Assembly (NCBI RefSeq): GCF_014805685.1
Contig: NC_060887.1
Location: 28,403,463-28,467,462, forward strand
Length of the DNA stretch: 64,000 nucleotides
DNA from: Silurus meridionalis
Taxonomy: Eukaryota; Chordata; Actinopteri; Siluriformes; Siluridae
Direction: 5' to 3'
Part shown: piece by piece, positions 1-12,239 of the stretch
Layout of the letters: each line of letters starts with the position of its first letter
Position numbering within the stretch: the stretch's first letter is position 1
Translations under genes and position numbers: made by a program
Notes under the pieces: generated by a model
Seen by the model: the letters and a program-made list of their open reading frames with translations, nothing else
Told to the model about the DNA's origin: nothing
Database searches by the model: none

Positions 1-164
1 TTTTATAGCAAAACTAATGATTTATAATTGTTGGATGGGTGATATCACATTGGTTTGGTTATAAAACATGTTACAGATGATCAGATCCAACATGCCATAT
101 TCCATGGGTTTTATGGTTAATGAATAATTCGGTTTATTCAAATGTAAAGAACGACAAATACAAA

Positions 165-560
165 TTCAAGTCAAGTTTATTTCTATAGCGCTTTTTACAA
201 TGGACATTGTCTCATAGCAGCTTTACAGAAATCAACAGTTAAGGTGAATGGTGTGTATTTATCCCTGATGAGCAGCCATGGTGACTGTGGCAAGGAAAAA
301 CTCCCCCTCTCAAAAGGGGAACCCATCCTCATTTGGGTGACATCAAGAGTGTGATTATAGTCTTTAAACAATACAGAACACTGGAGAGTGAGAACTAACA
401 TGAGCACTGGAGTATAAGATTATAAGTAAATGTTCTTTCAACAGTCTTTGGTATAAAAGTAGGAGCTACTGAGCTCAACATTTGTGATCATCACAGATCC
501 AGCATCAGCTTCTCCATGCCAGAGCCTTGCACAAATCAGGCCTGTGATGTTTTACTACAC
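165..560 (-). repeat. Dispersed retroelement-tail repeat, copy 1
   Basis: Read on the minus strand this matches the stretch at about 17.2-17.63 kb: the same order of a 'tggcatggagaagctgatgc' block, a GATGTCACCCAAATGAGGATGGG-type block, a 'tttccttgccacagtc' block and a terminal 'agcgctatagaaataaactt' tail. Shorter pieces of the family occur at about 2.06, 28.05, 30.45 and 33.95 kb. The tail followed by a short gacttgactt tandem looks like the 3' end of a non-LTR retrotransposon or a SINE using such a tail. It is not a gene, and the open frame in it is spurious. Confidence 0.7.
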
Positions 561-1179
561 AGACTATAGCACAATATAGGATTAGTCTCAGATACATTAT
601 ATAGCTGAAGGTTTGTGGATTCGTGGAAGTGGAACAGATTTGGGCCATTTAGATCCTGTAAAAGGGAATTTGCACAGACTTGTACAGGTGTTTCCAACTG
701 AATTGAAAAAGACCATCTGATTTATTTCTCGATCTTCAACTGTCCAGTTCACTGACTAACAGGAGTGGAGCCCAATACGATCTTCTGATGCTGTAACTTC
801 TCATCCATCTCATGGGTACATCTCTCATGTATACCCAGATGTTTTTCAGTTCACCACAGCTGTACTGGGTTATATGAATTACGATCTCTATCTTGGCACT
901 TCACATCCATGACATTTTTTTCCGCATTCTCATGTATGACGTCTACATTGGTCAAAGGTTTGGACTTGTCAAAAGCAATGTTGCTGAGACTGAAACTGGT
1001 CACATGAAGTGGAGGGTCTGATCAGATTAGGCGCCTTCACAATCAAGTGCACTTGCAAAGACATTTAGGATACCACCACAATCTCAAAAGACTGTAAAAC
1101 CTGGGTGTAAACTGGATCTCCTCTATATGTTGCTTTTATGCAGATACACCATGTGTGTAATAATGTTTATTACACTAAC

Positions 1180-1453
1180 CGTCTGTATCTCTCACTTCAA
1201 CCCCGTCATCTTTCTCCTGTTTGGTCGTTGTGTTTTCCGCCTCCGGTTCAACTGCTGGCTGGTGCTTTTCCTGCTCCATCATCTGCAGCTTTTGCCTTAA
1301 ATCTTCGTTCTCCTTTTTGCTTCTCGCTATTTCCGTGTGCAGGGATTTGAACCAGCTCTCGGCCAGCGCGCAGATGTCGGACACCGCGGTTTTCAGGAGC
1401 ACATCCATCACAGCGGTCAGCTGAACGTGAAAATGGGAGTCGACCATGTTCAT
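1180..1453 (-). CDS. First coding exon of a probable C2H2 zinc-finger-type gene (partial)
   Basis: An open exon of 274 bases. The first methionine in good context begins MNMVDSHFHVQL; a second ATG lies two codons later. The exon ends at a consistent donor (acg|gttagt), with the intron running toward the left edge. The peptide has an N-terminal hydrophobic/acidic segment (about residues 1-35) and then a charged heptad-like coiled coil containing EIARSKKENEDLRQKLQMM, ending in a Glu/Lys-rich linker. From family knowledge, many fish C2H2 zinc-finger genes start with such an exon (VDSHFHVQL..VMDVL..AVSDICALAES), and the fingers lie in a later exon. No zinc fingers are visible in bases 1-1179. The gene therefore either continues outside the window or has lost its finger exon. 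Upstream (1454-1700) is a plausible promoter without a clear TATA box. Identity is inferred from the exon alone. Confidence 0.55.
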
Positions 1454-1699
1454 CTCCTGTAGAGACTCCACGCTATAAGAACCTATAAATAATTCTCATT
1501 TACCTCTTAGCTTAAAAAAAACCCTTTCGACTCGCTTTAGGCTCACATACTTCAACACTACAAAGTATGCTTGCTAATATAGTACACAATGATGCTGCTG
1601 CGCCATACTGTTCAGTGCGCTAGTGTGTGATTAGGATCAGTCCCAAAATAACACGACAGTATAAATAACGCCTGCTACAAAAGGATTTGATTACTGTTA

Positions 1700-3630
1700 C
1701 TTCATGCCCTAAGTAGTGCACAAATGTAGGGTAGTGATAGTCTTTTTAGTTTAACTGAAAGAGCACAACTTCCGGTATGTAGGTCGTGCTTTCGATTATA
1801 TCAACTTTTAAAGAAACCACTGCCCTCTTCTGGACAGACTGAGAAACGCATCTGGACAGAGTTAACATATATATGCAAGCTGTGAATTTGTCATGCAATA
1901 TTGTGGTGGATCTATAATAAATTATTAATGATATGGGCAAGTATAATGTTCAAGTCATGTACACGTGAGACCTTTATGAGCTTTACATATATTTAGCTCT
2001 TTTATGCAGTTTACCTTCTTAAACTAAAACATTTACAATGTTCCATCTCAGAGAGTTTTTCTTGTCACAATCACCACTGGCTTGCTCAATAGGGATAAAC
2101 ATAAAATTATAAGGAACAAACTTTATGACCTCTCCAACTCTGTAAAACTGCTTTAAGACAACGTCTATTGTTCAAAGCATTCTACTATTTAAAAATAATT
2201 ATTGGTATTTACTGTAATTTCTTATTGTCAAAGTATCCTGATTGTTTCATGAAAACATCCTTGTGGGACCCGGTATGGTGACACGCAGTACATATGACTT
2301 TGGTACAAAGATGACTGGGGTATCTTTACTATGACTATAACTATGACTATTGTAGCTTTACATGAAGAACAAAAAGAGCTCTGTTATAATCCTACTTGTA
2401 TATTAGAAGTCATAATGTACATGCTAATAAGGAACCAAAACGAAAGAAATCCTGTAGTGTGAATAGCTTAACTTCAGAATGTTATTAATCCTTTTCAGAA
2501 AGGATTCATTTCATTCATTTTCATTTGTTCATTTTCATTCAATTTTTTCCCCAAAAGCATAATAAACAAAATGTTTCCACCCACCATTGCACACGGGCAA
2601 TTTATTTTAATATCCAAGCCACAAAACAGAGACATCCATTTTAAACAAATAGCACTCAAGTTTCTTTCTTAGTAATGATAATAAATTTTTAGCCTTTATA
2701 TTTTCTGCCAGAATAAAAAAACAAAACAAAAAACCAAGGGACTCCATGATCAACGACACATAGTCAGGTTTTATAAGTATAAGCCACATTTGAATCTTAT
2801 TGATTAGCCTCATCTATATCTAGATCAACTGATCACCTATATCTAAATGTACATCCTTTTTATAAGGTCTTTTTCAATCACTTGTTAAAAAATTTGTTTC
2901 CTTAAATGAATAAATAAAAAAACAGTGTTTTTGGTGACTATTTCATGGAAACTCTCAAAACCCAACACTTTAGTTGTAATAGCAAGATCAAACTGCGTTC
3001 TGGCCCCTCACCCAGATTTAATATTAATCATAATATTACACAGGGATCCTTCATTTTTTACCATCTCCCTTTTTACTCTGTTCACAACTGCAGATTCTAT
3101 TAAGCAGAGGTCTTTAGGAGGAATGACAGTTTCATGTAGTGAAATGATCATTAGCCAGTTAGCAGAGGATACCACCAGGATAAATATTTATAGCTTATAA
3201 TATAATCCTTTCCCTGAATAGTAAATAGGGAGACTGTCTGATTTATGTCTGTATCTTGGAGTTCTTTTAAACCAGTGCATTCAAAATGCGATTCAAACCA
3301 GTCACAAGTGCTACTATTAGATTCCATAGCTGTTATCTGTGCAGCACAAACAAAAAATGCATGGTTTAGTTTTAAACACGATGAGCTGATAACCCCATGG
3401 CCTGGGTTAGTTTTAACATACCTTAGGGTCAGAAGTAACATTATGAATTCCACTGGGGATATGTAACATAATGAAATAAGGATTATGTCAAAAAATGGAT
3501 TTGTAAGCTTTTTATTCAACACGGACCTGGTTGTGTGTGTGTGCGTGCTACAAAGCTGAATAAAATGTGCAAATGCGCATCATTAAACCTAAACATTTGA
3601 ACATTGTGTGTGTCTGTATGTGTGTTCTCT
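1700..3630. other. Gene-free AT-rich stretch
   Basis: No convincing exon or transposase is visible on either strand. The only recognisable repeat is a short decayed piece (about 2060-2170, plus) of the dispersed tail repeat described at 165-560. Open frames of 60-120 codons here lack family signatures. Confidence 0.5.
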
Positions 3631-3639
3631 GTTAGTCAC

Positions 3640-5095
3640 CATCAGCAGTCACAGTGGTAACAGATGTATGGCACTCCTGAAGTGCAGGCTTCATGGGCCC
3701 ACACAGGTCAAACATTAAACTCAACCTTCTATTGGCTATGAACTGTTCCATGCACACAATACAGAAATTCTCCTTAGCATCCGAGGAATCTGTGTGCGGT
3801 GGCTCAAAATGATGCAATTTCTGTTGCTTCTCTGTGTTTTCTTAGACAACCTAGGATGTTGTTGGTTTGTGAGAGTTGACTTTTATTTGTTGCCCAGACT
3901 TTTCTTGGGCAAGCTTATTTTCTGTTTCACGTTGTCAGACCTTGTTCTCTGCTCTTTTTCCAGGGCTATCTTGACAGGTATCAGTGAGTATTGCTGCCTT
4001 TCCTCTCTTTCTTCTTGTTGCAAGGATTTTCCTTGGTACAGCTTTTGTTAAGGATCAATTGTGCTAAAGTTCACCATTTCTTAAGCACAGCTTAATGAGG
4101 CGACAGCCTGGTGGCCACCCAGAGGAGTGGTCAGGGAGGAAGAAAGAGGTTTAGACTAGTAGGTGGCTGGAGGAGCAGTCTGGTGGAAAGTTTCAGGAGT
4201 GAACTTGTGGACAGTTGGAGCAGTAGTCAGATGGGTAGCTGGAGGTAGGGCTGGTGGATGATCTGTGACTTGTGAAGGTGTAAACTTACTCTCCTCAAAT
4301 ATGTCTGGATTGTATGGCCAAATTCCTCTAATTTGGAATCCAGATTGTGATAGAAATATTCACTTCACTTCATCTATTTAAGTGGGCTATATACAATCCT
4401 GTCATGGGTTTGTAGTTTATGACTACTGTGAGGGTGGAATTACATTGTTCTTACAGAAGTCAATGTCTGTACTTGAAAAGTGTGAGCAATGGTTATCTAG
4501 AAGTAGCAACTTTATCTCAGACCTTGTTGTGTCTTTTGTGAAGTGTTTCATAAAGATGACAAAATTCCTCCTCCTACATTGATCCTGATCTATTTCCACA
4601 TCCAATGCTTCCAATCGTCAAAAGTGGTCTGCGTAAAGAAGGCATGGGAACACAAACATTGGAGGAATCGTGTTTCCAATCGCTTTGACTTAAAATGCGA
4701 GTGACCAGTTGACCTTACCACAACCTGTTTGGAGCCATGTTTTGCAATCACACTATGAGTTTGGACAGTTACAATGCCTGTCATTGGCATTCCAAATGTA
4801 ATTAGAAGTTAATCTGTACTGTTTCATTATTTCAATAAGTTTTCTGAGTCCACAAAATGCATCAGCTCCCCTTACCAGATATTCTGTAAGTTCTTTATCC
4901 TGCTCCTCAGTAAAGACCTTCTTTCCACTGTGGTAGACCACTTTAGAAAGTTAGAAGAGAAGACCCCTTCTCTTCTAACATCTTACTCTTATTACAGAAT
5001 CTGTACAAGTTTACATGGCAAATGTCATACAATTTTGCCACACATCTAACGATCATCCAATGCACTCTTCCAAATCTTGAGAGACACTTCCCGGT
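3640..5095 (-). mobile_element. Decayed pogo/Tigger-like DNA transposon (transposase relic)
   Basis: Minus-strand frames carry, in the expected order, fragments of a Jerky/CENP-B-type DDE transposase: a helix-turn-helix-like start (RCVAKLYDICHVNLYRF, about 5060-5005), a second DNA-binding block (KKVFTEEQDKELTEYL, about 4921-4870), a TG-VTVQ..VIAKHGSKQV block of the DDE core (about 4780-4720) and the LLLLDNHCSHFS..IDFCKNN block with the second Asp (about 4510-4450). At the C-terminal end a Cys/His cluster (ENFCIVC, and in a shifted frame WAHEACTS..YICYHCDC then stop, 3640-3760) looks like the PHD-like zinc-binding tail found on some fish pogo-family transposases. The blocks are in different frames with stops between, so this is a pseudogene-like relic. 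Superfamily placement comes from motif memory only. Confidence 0.65.
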
Positions 5096-5345
5096 CTGTC
5101 TTTCTCTTCTAAGACCTAGGCATACTTAAATTAAAACATATAAATACAACAAAATTTGCTTAACATGTTACAACTTACCCAAAGTCTTATTATTACAACT
5201 GACCCAGAGACTTGTAGCCATGAATTAGCTCACCTTACAGCTAACAGCTAAAGCATTAGTACCAACTATTTAAATGAAAAATATCTACACAGATACACAA
5301 TTAACATAATGTAACAAATCAGGCTTTGCCATCACAAAACTAAAT

Positions 5346-5350
5346 TAAGT

Positions 5351-5391
<41 letters not shown>

Positions 5392-5396
5392 TTTTT
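5346..5396. repeat. (TTTA)n microsatellite
   Basis: About a dozen near-perfect TTTA units. Confidence 0.9.
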
Positions 5397-5639
5397 TACC
5401 TCAAATTAAGTTTCCCCCGCTAATATCTGCTGTGTCTGCCACAGGGCTCTACTTTCCCACATGTGGAGTAAGAACTAAACTGAGTATGTGTGAAGGGAAT
5501 CAAGTGATTTGTAACTAGTTCCTAATTGAAGAGACTGGAAGTTTTAACACTGACCAGTGTTACAACTATCCCCATTCTCTCCTAAGTGTGAATTAATGTC
5601 TTTTAAGCAGTGTGATTTATTATCTGTGTAAGTTGTTCA

Positions 5640-6170
5640 CCCACAATACCAATTGCAAAAAGATGGGATGATATGTAAAATGTAATTTAAAAAATTCAAT
5701 GATTTGCAAATCTCATAAACCCATATTGTATTTACAGTAGAACACAGAAACCATATCAAATGTTTATACTGAGGAAATGTACCATTTTAAGATTTTTTTC
5801 TTATTGATAGCTGTAACACATCTCAGAAAAGTTCACGTTTATCACACTGTATCCCCTTTTCTTTAAACAAGAGTCCATAGATGCTATAGTTTTGGGAAAG
5901 GAATGTTGTTCCATTTGTGTCTGCTACAGGATTCTGGCTGCTTAACATTTAGGGGATTTTTTGTTGTATATTTAATTTTAGCATTGATGGTGCCTTCACA
6001 GATGTGCAAGCTGCCCATTCCATAGGCATTAATGCTCCCCCATACCGTCTGAAATGCAGGCTTTTGAGTGCCGATGACAAATCGGATGGTTTCTCTCCTC
6101 TTTATTCTGGAGGACGCAGTGTCCATGGTGTACAAAAATAAATTCAAATTTTGATTTGTCTGAGGTCCGT
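5640..6170 (-). mobile_element. Remnant of a dispersed teleost DNA-transposon family
   Basis: On the minus strand the segment carries a block reading TMDTASSRIKRRETIRFVIG, then GSINAYGMGSLHICEG, then noncoding sequence containing 'gtttatgagatttgcaaatc', then a degraded terminus near 5645 ('catcccatctttttgcaatt'). From memory this resembles a repeat common in teleost introns and 3' UTRs, whose ends read roughly '...aacttttttggaattggggttgta'. The superfamily is not assigned. Only a few coding scraps remain, so the copy is dead. Confidence 0.45.
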
Positions 6171-6643
6171 GTACAATCCGTGTAACTTGTGGTTATTCAA
6201 TTTTCATTTTCAAAGAGAATATTAAAAATAAAAACACCGTTATTTTTTATTTTCTTCTAATACTCCAGAACCAAACCAGGGAAAATTTATGGGTAATTAT
6301 CCCGTTTCTTTGTGGGTGCACAGAAAAGAAAGGCCTTGATTTTTTTTTTTATGACTAACTGCAGAACTATTAAAGCAGAAGTGGATGGAGCTTACACTGT
6401 CTATAGAGGTAGTTGCACTTCCTAATACGCACCTAATCCTTTTCTTTTACATAGATTTTAATTGTACTAATAATCTACAGTATTTAATGAGAAGTCACTT
6501 TTAAATAACTAGATGCACAGAGTGGCCTCCAAATGAAGAGAACACTATCCAGAGGCAGGCCTGGATGAAGTGGGAAGATCCGCGTTCAAGTCGAGGCTGA
6601 AATAATATTTATTTAGTCAAGCCTTTTTATCTGTAGATTTTTT

Positions 6644-8572
6644 TTAGGTAAAGGAGCAAATCACTCCTGTCACTCTTCTCCACCCACTCCACCCTGCCTG
6701 CACTCTTTTCTTCACTTCTCTAACACACTCTCCATTACTTTGCACTGTTGACCCCAGGTACCTGAACTCCTCCACCTTTTTCAGCTCTTCTCCCTGCAAC
6801 CGCATCACTCCACTGGCCTCCCTCTCATTCACACACATGTATTCTGTCTTACTCCTACTGAGTTTCATTCCCCTTCTCTCCAGCACATATCTCCACCTCT
6901 CCAGGCTCTTCTTAACCTGCTCCCTACTCTCACCACAAATCACAATATCATCCGCAAAAATCATAGTCCAGGGAGACTCCTGTCTGACTTTGTCCGTCAA
7001 CCTGTCCATCACCACTGCAAACAGGAAAGGGCTCAGGGCCGATCCTTGATGCAGTCCAACCTTTACCCTGAACCAGTCTGTCGTACCTATGGCACACATC
7101 ACTGCCGTCACACTGTCCTCATACATGTCCTGCACCACCCTTACATACTTCTCTGACACACCTGACTTCCTCATACAGTACCACAACTCCTCTCTTGGCA
7201 CTCTGTCGTACGCTTTCTCTAAATCCACAAATACACAATGCAATTCCTTCTGTCCTTCTCTATACTTCTCCATCAACATCCTCAAAGCAAATAAGGCATC
7301 TGTGGTGCTCTTCCTCGGCATGAAACCATACTGTTGCTCACAGATGGTCACCTCTTCTCTCAGCCTGGCTTCCACTACTCTTTCCCATAACTTCATGGTG
7401 TGACTGATCAACTTAATTCCCCTGTAGTTACTGCAAGACTGCACATCTCCTTTATGCTTAAAGATCGGTACCAGCACACTTCTTCTCCATTCCTCAGGCA
7501 TCTTCTCACCTTCCAAAATCCTGTTAAACAATCTGGTCAAAAACTCCACTGCCATCTCTCCTAAACATCTCCCTGCTTCTACCGGTATGTCATCTGGTCC
7601 AACCGACTTTCCACTCTTCATCCTCTTAATCGCTGCTCTCACTTCCTCCTTACTAATCCTATCTACATCCTGCTTCACCAACTCCACATCGTCCAACCTT
7701 CTCTCTCTCTGATTTTCCTCATTCATCAGCTGCTCAAAATACTCCCTCCACCCTCTCAACACACTCTCCTCACTAGTCAACACATTTCCCTCTCCATCCT
7801 TTACTGCTCTAACTTGCAGTACATCCTTCCCAGCTCGGTTCCTTGTCTTTCGCCACATCCCTCTTTACCTGCTGCGGCATCTCCTTGTACTCCTGCCTAC
7901 TTTTCTCATCACTCTGTCTATCCCACTTCTGTTTTGCCAACCTCTTTCTCCTTATGCTCTCCTGCACTTCCTCATTCCACCACCACGTCTCCTTGTCTTG
8001 CTTTCTATTTCCAGATGTCACACCAAGTACTTTTCTAGCTGCCTCCCTCATCACTCCTGCAGTAGTTGCCCAATCATCCAACACCTCTTCAACACCACCG
8101 AGCCCCTGTCTGACCTTGTCCCTGAACCTCACACTACATTCTTCCTCCTTCAGTTTCCACCATCTTATTCTTCTTTCAGTCCTTACTCTCCTCCTCTTCT
8201 TATTCGCCTCCAAAACCATCCTACAGACCACCATCCGATGCTGTCTAGCTACACTGTCCCCTGCCAACACCTTACAGTCTCCAATCTCTTTCAGGTTGCA
8301 TCTTCTGCATAGCACGTAGTCCACCTGTGTGCACCTTCCTCCACTCTCATACGTCACCCTATGATCCTCCTTCTTCTTAAAATACGTGTTCACCACTGCC
8401 ATTTCCATCCTTTTAGCAAAATATACCACTAGCTGCCCTTCCACATTCCTCTCCTTAAAACCATACCTACCCATCACTTCCTCATCACCTCTGTTCCCTT
8501 CACCTACATGCCCATTAAAGTCTGCCCCAATCACCAATCGTTCTTTCCTAGGTACACCGCTTGTGCAACTCT
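6644..8572 (-). mobile_element. RTE-type LINE fragment A: endonuclease (part) and reverse transcriptase
   Basis: The minus strand encodes, from 8537 down, the second half of an apurinic-type endonuclease (VIGADFNGHVGEGNRGDEEV, SGGRCTQVDYVLCRR) and a linker. A single frame change near 7.83 kb leads into 404 uninterrupted codons of reverse transcriptase, including AAIKRMKSGKSVGPDDIPVE, FVDLEKAYDRVPREELWY, GLHQGSALSPFLFAVVMDRL and the catalytic FADDIVICGE. It is cut off at both ends: it starts mid-endonuclease near 8572 and stops in the thumb region (GWSGWRRVTGVIC) near 6650. The RTE clade is assigned from these signatures. The long open RT frame says the insertion is fairly young. It ends about 30 bp from the downstream edge of the kinase duplication unit. 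Fragments of the same family lie at 18.33-19.26 kb and 49.92-50.36 kb. Confidence 0.9.
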
Positions 8573-8669
8573 AATTGCTGGGTCAAAATATGGTCAAAAT
8601 CAAGATTTAATAACAAATTACAATTTTATTGAAACTAATAGTATGTTTTATATTTATGTTTGATCTGTT

Positions 8670-9955
8670 TCAGTGCAGAGTCTTCGTCTCCTGTCCAGCT
8701 GTTTGTACTGTTAATCCTAAATCAAAAGAAAGATTTTGAAGACACAATTAATTAATGAATGACAGGATCCTGCCACATATAAAAAATAAATAAAAATAAG
8801 ATCACAAAGAAAGTGGCAGCAAAAGAACACTGCAAATACCTGATAAGTGAAACCACTGGTGATGCTCTATCTGTTCCAGGCTGGGACGGTTTTCTGCTTT
8901 GACACGCAAACACCAACGGATCAAATGACTGCACTCTGTTACACATACAGAAATAAACAAGTAGAAAATAAATTATACATAGAAAGAAGAATATAATACT
9001 TAACCCAATAAAGAACCTGCTGGATAATTTATGACCCTTCAAGAAATATCCCCCATAACCCTTAAAGTATCTGCGATCACACTTATAGCTGTGCAAATTT
9101 CCTGTGAATCTCATTGTACTTACTAAATAATTTATAACAGTCATAAAAAAAATACATGTTTCTCCGTTCAAGTCAATGTACAAAATAGAGTTGATCCTGC
9201 TATTAATTTATTCCATAGCTTATCAGTATTTGCAATTCCTGACCTTGAGACATATTTTTGGGAAAGTGCACAAAGCCACGTTTCAATTGATTCCTGGTCT
9301 TGAAAGGCAGAGAGCCACACACCAGCTTGTACAGTGTCATGCCCACAGTCCAGGCAGTAGCTGGGTCTGCCAAATACTGTTTCTTTTTGTACCACTCAGG
9401 CGGAGCGTAGTCGAACGTGCCTGTTAACAGAGATACATTTAGTAAAAGAAGCACAATATTCACTGCCATGCAGAACTTATAGTCTCATATAAGTTACCTG
9501 CAAATTCGTTGTAACAGTCCTTGACCAAGTCTCCACACCCAAAGTCAAACAGCTTGATATTAAGAGTGTCTGTCTGAACTAGGATGTTTTCTGGCTTAAT
9601 GTCGCGATGAAGAATTCCTCGGCTCTTACAATGCTTCAGCGCCTTTAACAGCTGAAACATCAGTTTACGAGCCATGAACTCAGGCAAGCGGCTGCCATGC
9701 TTTTTGCGGAATTGATCCAAGTCCTCACATGGTTCAGGCCGTTCCAGTATCATGATGTATTTGTCATGATCATCGTACCACTCGAGAATCCGCAGGATGT
9801 TGGAACAGAATGGTTCAGTGTTCACAATAGACATCAAAGCTACCTCAGTGGGCAGGTAACCATGTCCAGGCTGTAGTAAAGAATAAGTGGCACATATTAT
9901 AATCCCAACCTATTATAACCCGAACCTATCAAAGTTTTATACACAATTTGATGAA

Positions 9956-9988
<33 letters not shown>

Positions 9989-11925
9989 ACTGCGAATGAA
10001 ACTTACAATTTCCAGTTCTTCAGGTGATTCCTGTTTGGAGACATACTTGATTGCAACCTGAGGAAATATGAATGTGTTATGTGAACTTAGATGAAATCGT
10101 TCACATAAATTAAGAAAAACGATCTTTACACTCGTTTGGCCTCTGAAGATAAATAATAAGGTATGTGTAAGTGTAGTAATTACTCTTGATGTCGAAATAT
10201 GTCAAAATAATGATAATGAAACAGACAACAATCAATGTCTTATGGACAAGATTAGAACCTATTCTGAACTCACATTTTAATATTCAGGATTATGACTAAA
10301 AACTGTCAGTTTTATTACAAGTTCTGCCTCTCTAATTTGCCTGTTAAACTATATTTAAAAACTGAGTTAAGTTTAATCAAATACATTCTGTCCATCAGTA
10401 CAACTTCACAACTTTCCTTCAGATTATCATAAGGACAGTTAAAGACAAGAGTGAAAAAGGAATGAAAAGACTTACTGGCAATCCATCTGCTTTGCGTATA
10501 CCAGTAAACACACAGCCAAATCCTCCTTTGCCCAGCAGTTCTCCCTCCTCATACTCATTCTTGAAATTTGCTGCAAGAAAGCATCCAAATATGATTGTCT
10601 CATTCACATAAGTAGTCCTACAGTTTTAATACATTTCTAATTCCATCTGTCTTACCAGTGCCAACATGTTTAGAAGGCAGTTTGGATGAATTTAAGAGGT
10701 CAGGATTCTCGTGTGTAATCTGTGTTCTTGTGTTCCTCTGCTCACATTCATTTTCATCTAAGAGGTTAGTTGTTTTCCTTTTGCCCCTAGCTGATGACTT
10801 GGGTAAGTCTGTCTGATTAGACCATTGATGCTGAGCTCTGGGGTCTGCAACCTGCTCCTGGGACAAGGACTTTTCCTTGGTCCTCAGCAATTTTGGTACA
10901 CACAAGCATGATTTGGATACACATTTGATGTATGCACTCTTCTTTACGTTCAAGCATCCACTGTGCTGGTTGTTGTTTACAGCTAAATAATAAAAGAGAT
11001 GAGAATTAATTCTTTGTACAAATAATCTAGTAATAATGCAGTAACACACAGGCACACAAAGTGTATATGAATGTAAAGGTGTTCCTGATAAAGTGGACAC
11101 TGAGAGAACATCACATTCACAAACCCTTAATTATCTTTCCATTTTTATTACCTAGTTTAGGTGAATCGGCGAGGTCATGATTGTCTTGTGTCAGCTGTGT
11201 TCTTGATCTCTTCTGCTGAGGCTCATTTTCATCTGGCAAGTGAGCAGATTTCCTTTTGGACCTAGATGATGACTTGACTTGCCTTTTGCCTCTAGCCGAT
11301 GACAGATCTGTCTGATTAGACCCCTGATGCTGAGCTTTGGCGTCTGTGAACTGCTCCCGAAACAAGGACTCCTTGATCCCCAGCAATTTCAGTGTACGAA
11401 GGTTTAAGTAGGATACACGTTTGATGTATGTCTTCTTTTTGTTGCAGAATCCACTGTGCTTGTTGTTATTTACAGCTAAATAATGAAAGTGAAGATAAAT
11501 AAATCTTTGCAAAATAATCGAGTAATAATGCAGCAACACACACACAAACACACACACACAGGTACACAAAGTGTATATGAATGTACAGGTGTTCCTGATA
11601 AAGTGGATTATTAGAGTACATCACATTCACATACCCTTTATCATCATTCTGTTATTTACTTACCTACTTTAGGTGAATTGGCGAGGACAGGATTGTTTTG
11701 TGTCTGTTTTCTTGGTCTCTTTTGCTGAGGCTCATTTTTACCTGCCAAGTGAGCAGATTTCCTCTTGCCCCTAAATGATGACTTGGTCAGATTAGTCTGA
11801 TTAGACCCCTGATGCTGAGTTTTGGGGTCTCCACACTCGAGCAAGGAATTCTTGATCCCCAGCAGTTTCAGTGCATTCAGTGCATTGATGAATATGTAGG
11901 GTACACGTTTGATGTATTCCTTCAT
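8670..11925 (-). CDS. Pim-like serine/threonine kinase, copy A (9 coding exons, 583 aa model)
   Basis: Exons 5'-3': 11925-11664, 11475-11152, 10982-10656, 10570-10476, 10057-10007, 9870-9498, 9420-9244, 8935-8840, 8716-8670. All have AG/GT borders and the sum is 1752 nt. The first three exons are homologous modules of the form SNQTDL..GKRKS..DENEPQQKRSR (residues 1-304). The kinase domain follows: glycine loop GKGGFGCVF, VAIKYVSK (Lys340), the Pim-hallmark hinge ERPEPCEDL, HRDIKPENIL (Asp443), DFGCGD (Asp462), DYAPPEW, LVCGSLPF and ECSHLIRWCL..RPSLEQI. All catalytic residues are present, so activity is plausible. Pim kinases are cytosolic/nuclear, constitutively active survival kinases, and Pim-like genes are expanded in fish. 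A probable 5'UTR exon ends at 12295. The start at ATG 11925 is chosen because the upstream in-exon frame holds a stop. The paralogue is copy B. Confidence 0.88.
9955..9990. repeat. (GAT)n microsatellite in kinase copy A intron
   Basis: About eleven GAT/ATG trinucleotide units just downstream of the 51-nt VAIK exon. The matching intron of copy B carries (ATT)n instead. Confidence 0.9.
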
Positions 11926-12239
11926 ATTTTGTTATTTTAAGCTGAATAAAGAAAGAAAGTAAGTAAATATTTGTATAAATGATCTAGAATTAAAACACAC
12001 ACACACATACATGATTGTATGGCTATTTGTAATAAAGTAGACCTTGATATGATTTTTACCTTGATATGATTTCCTAATACAGATGTCATTTTATTTACCA
12101 TTTATTCTAACAATCCTAGTTTAAGATTATTTGATTTCTATTTAACAAGATTGAACTCAGTAGAGAATTTATATCAGGGTAATAACTAGACCATAAAACT
12201 AAATGAGGATGTTAATACGGTGTTTAGGGTCTTATTTTG

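Noticed and set aside
3151..3522. 123-codon minus-strand open frame
   Set aside because: No recognisable domain, no consistent splice sites or start context, and AT-rich like its surroundings.
7089..8574. Several plus-strand open frames of 60-158 codons
   Set aside because: They are antisense shadows of the RTE LINE coding strand; the reverse strand carries clear endonuclease and RT motifs.
9203..9243. Read-through of the kinase exon beyond 9244 as the protein end
   Set aside because: The continuation gives a nonsense tail, whereas splicing at CAAG|gtcagg joins in phase to ECSHLIRWCL..RPSLEQI, the expected end of a kinase domain.
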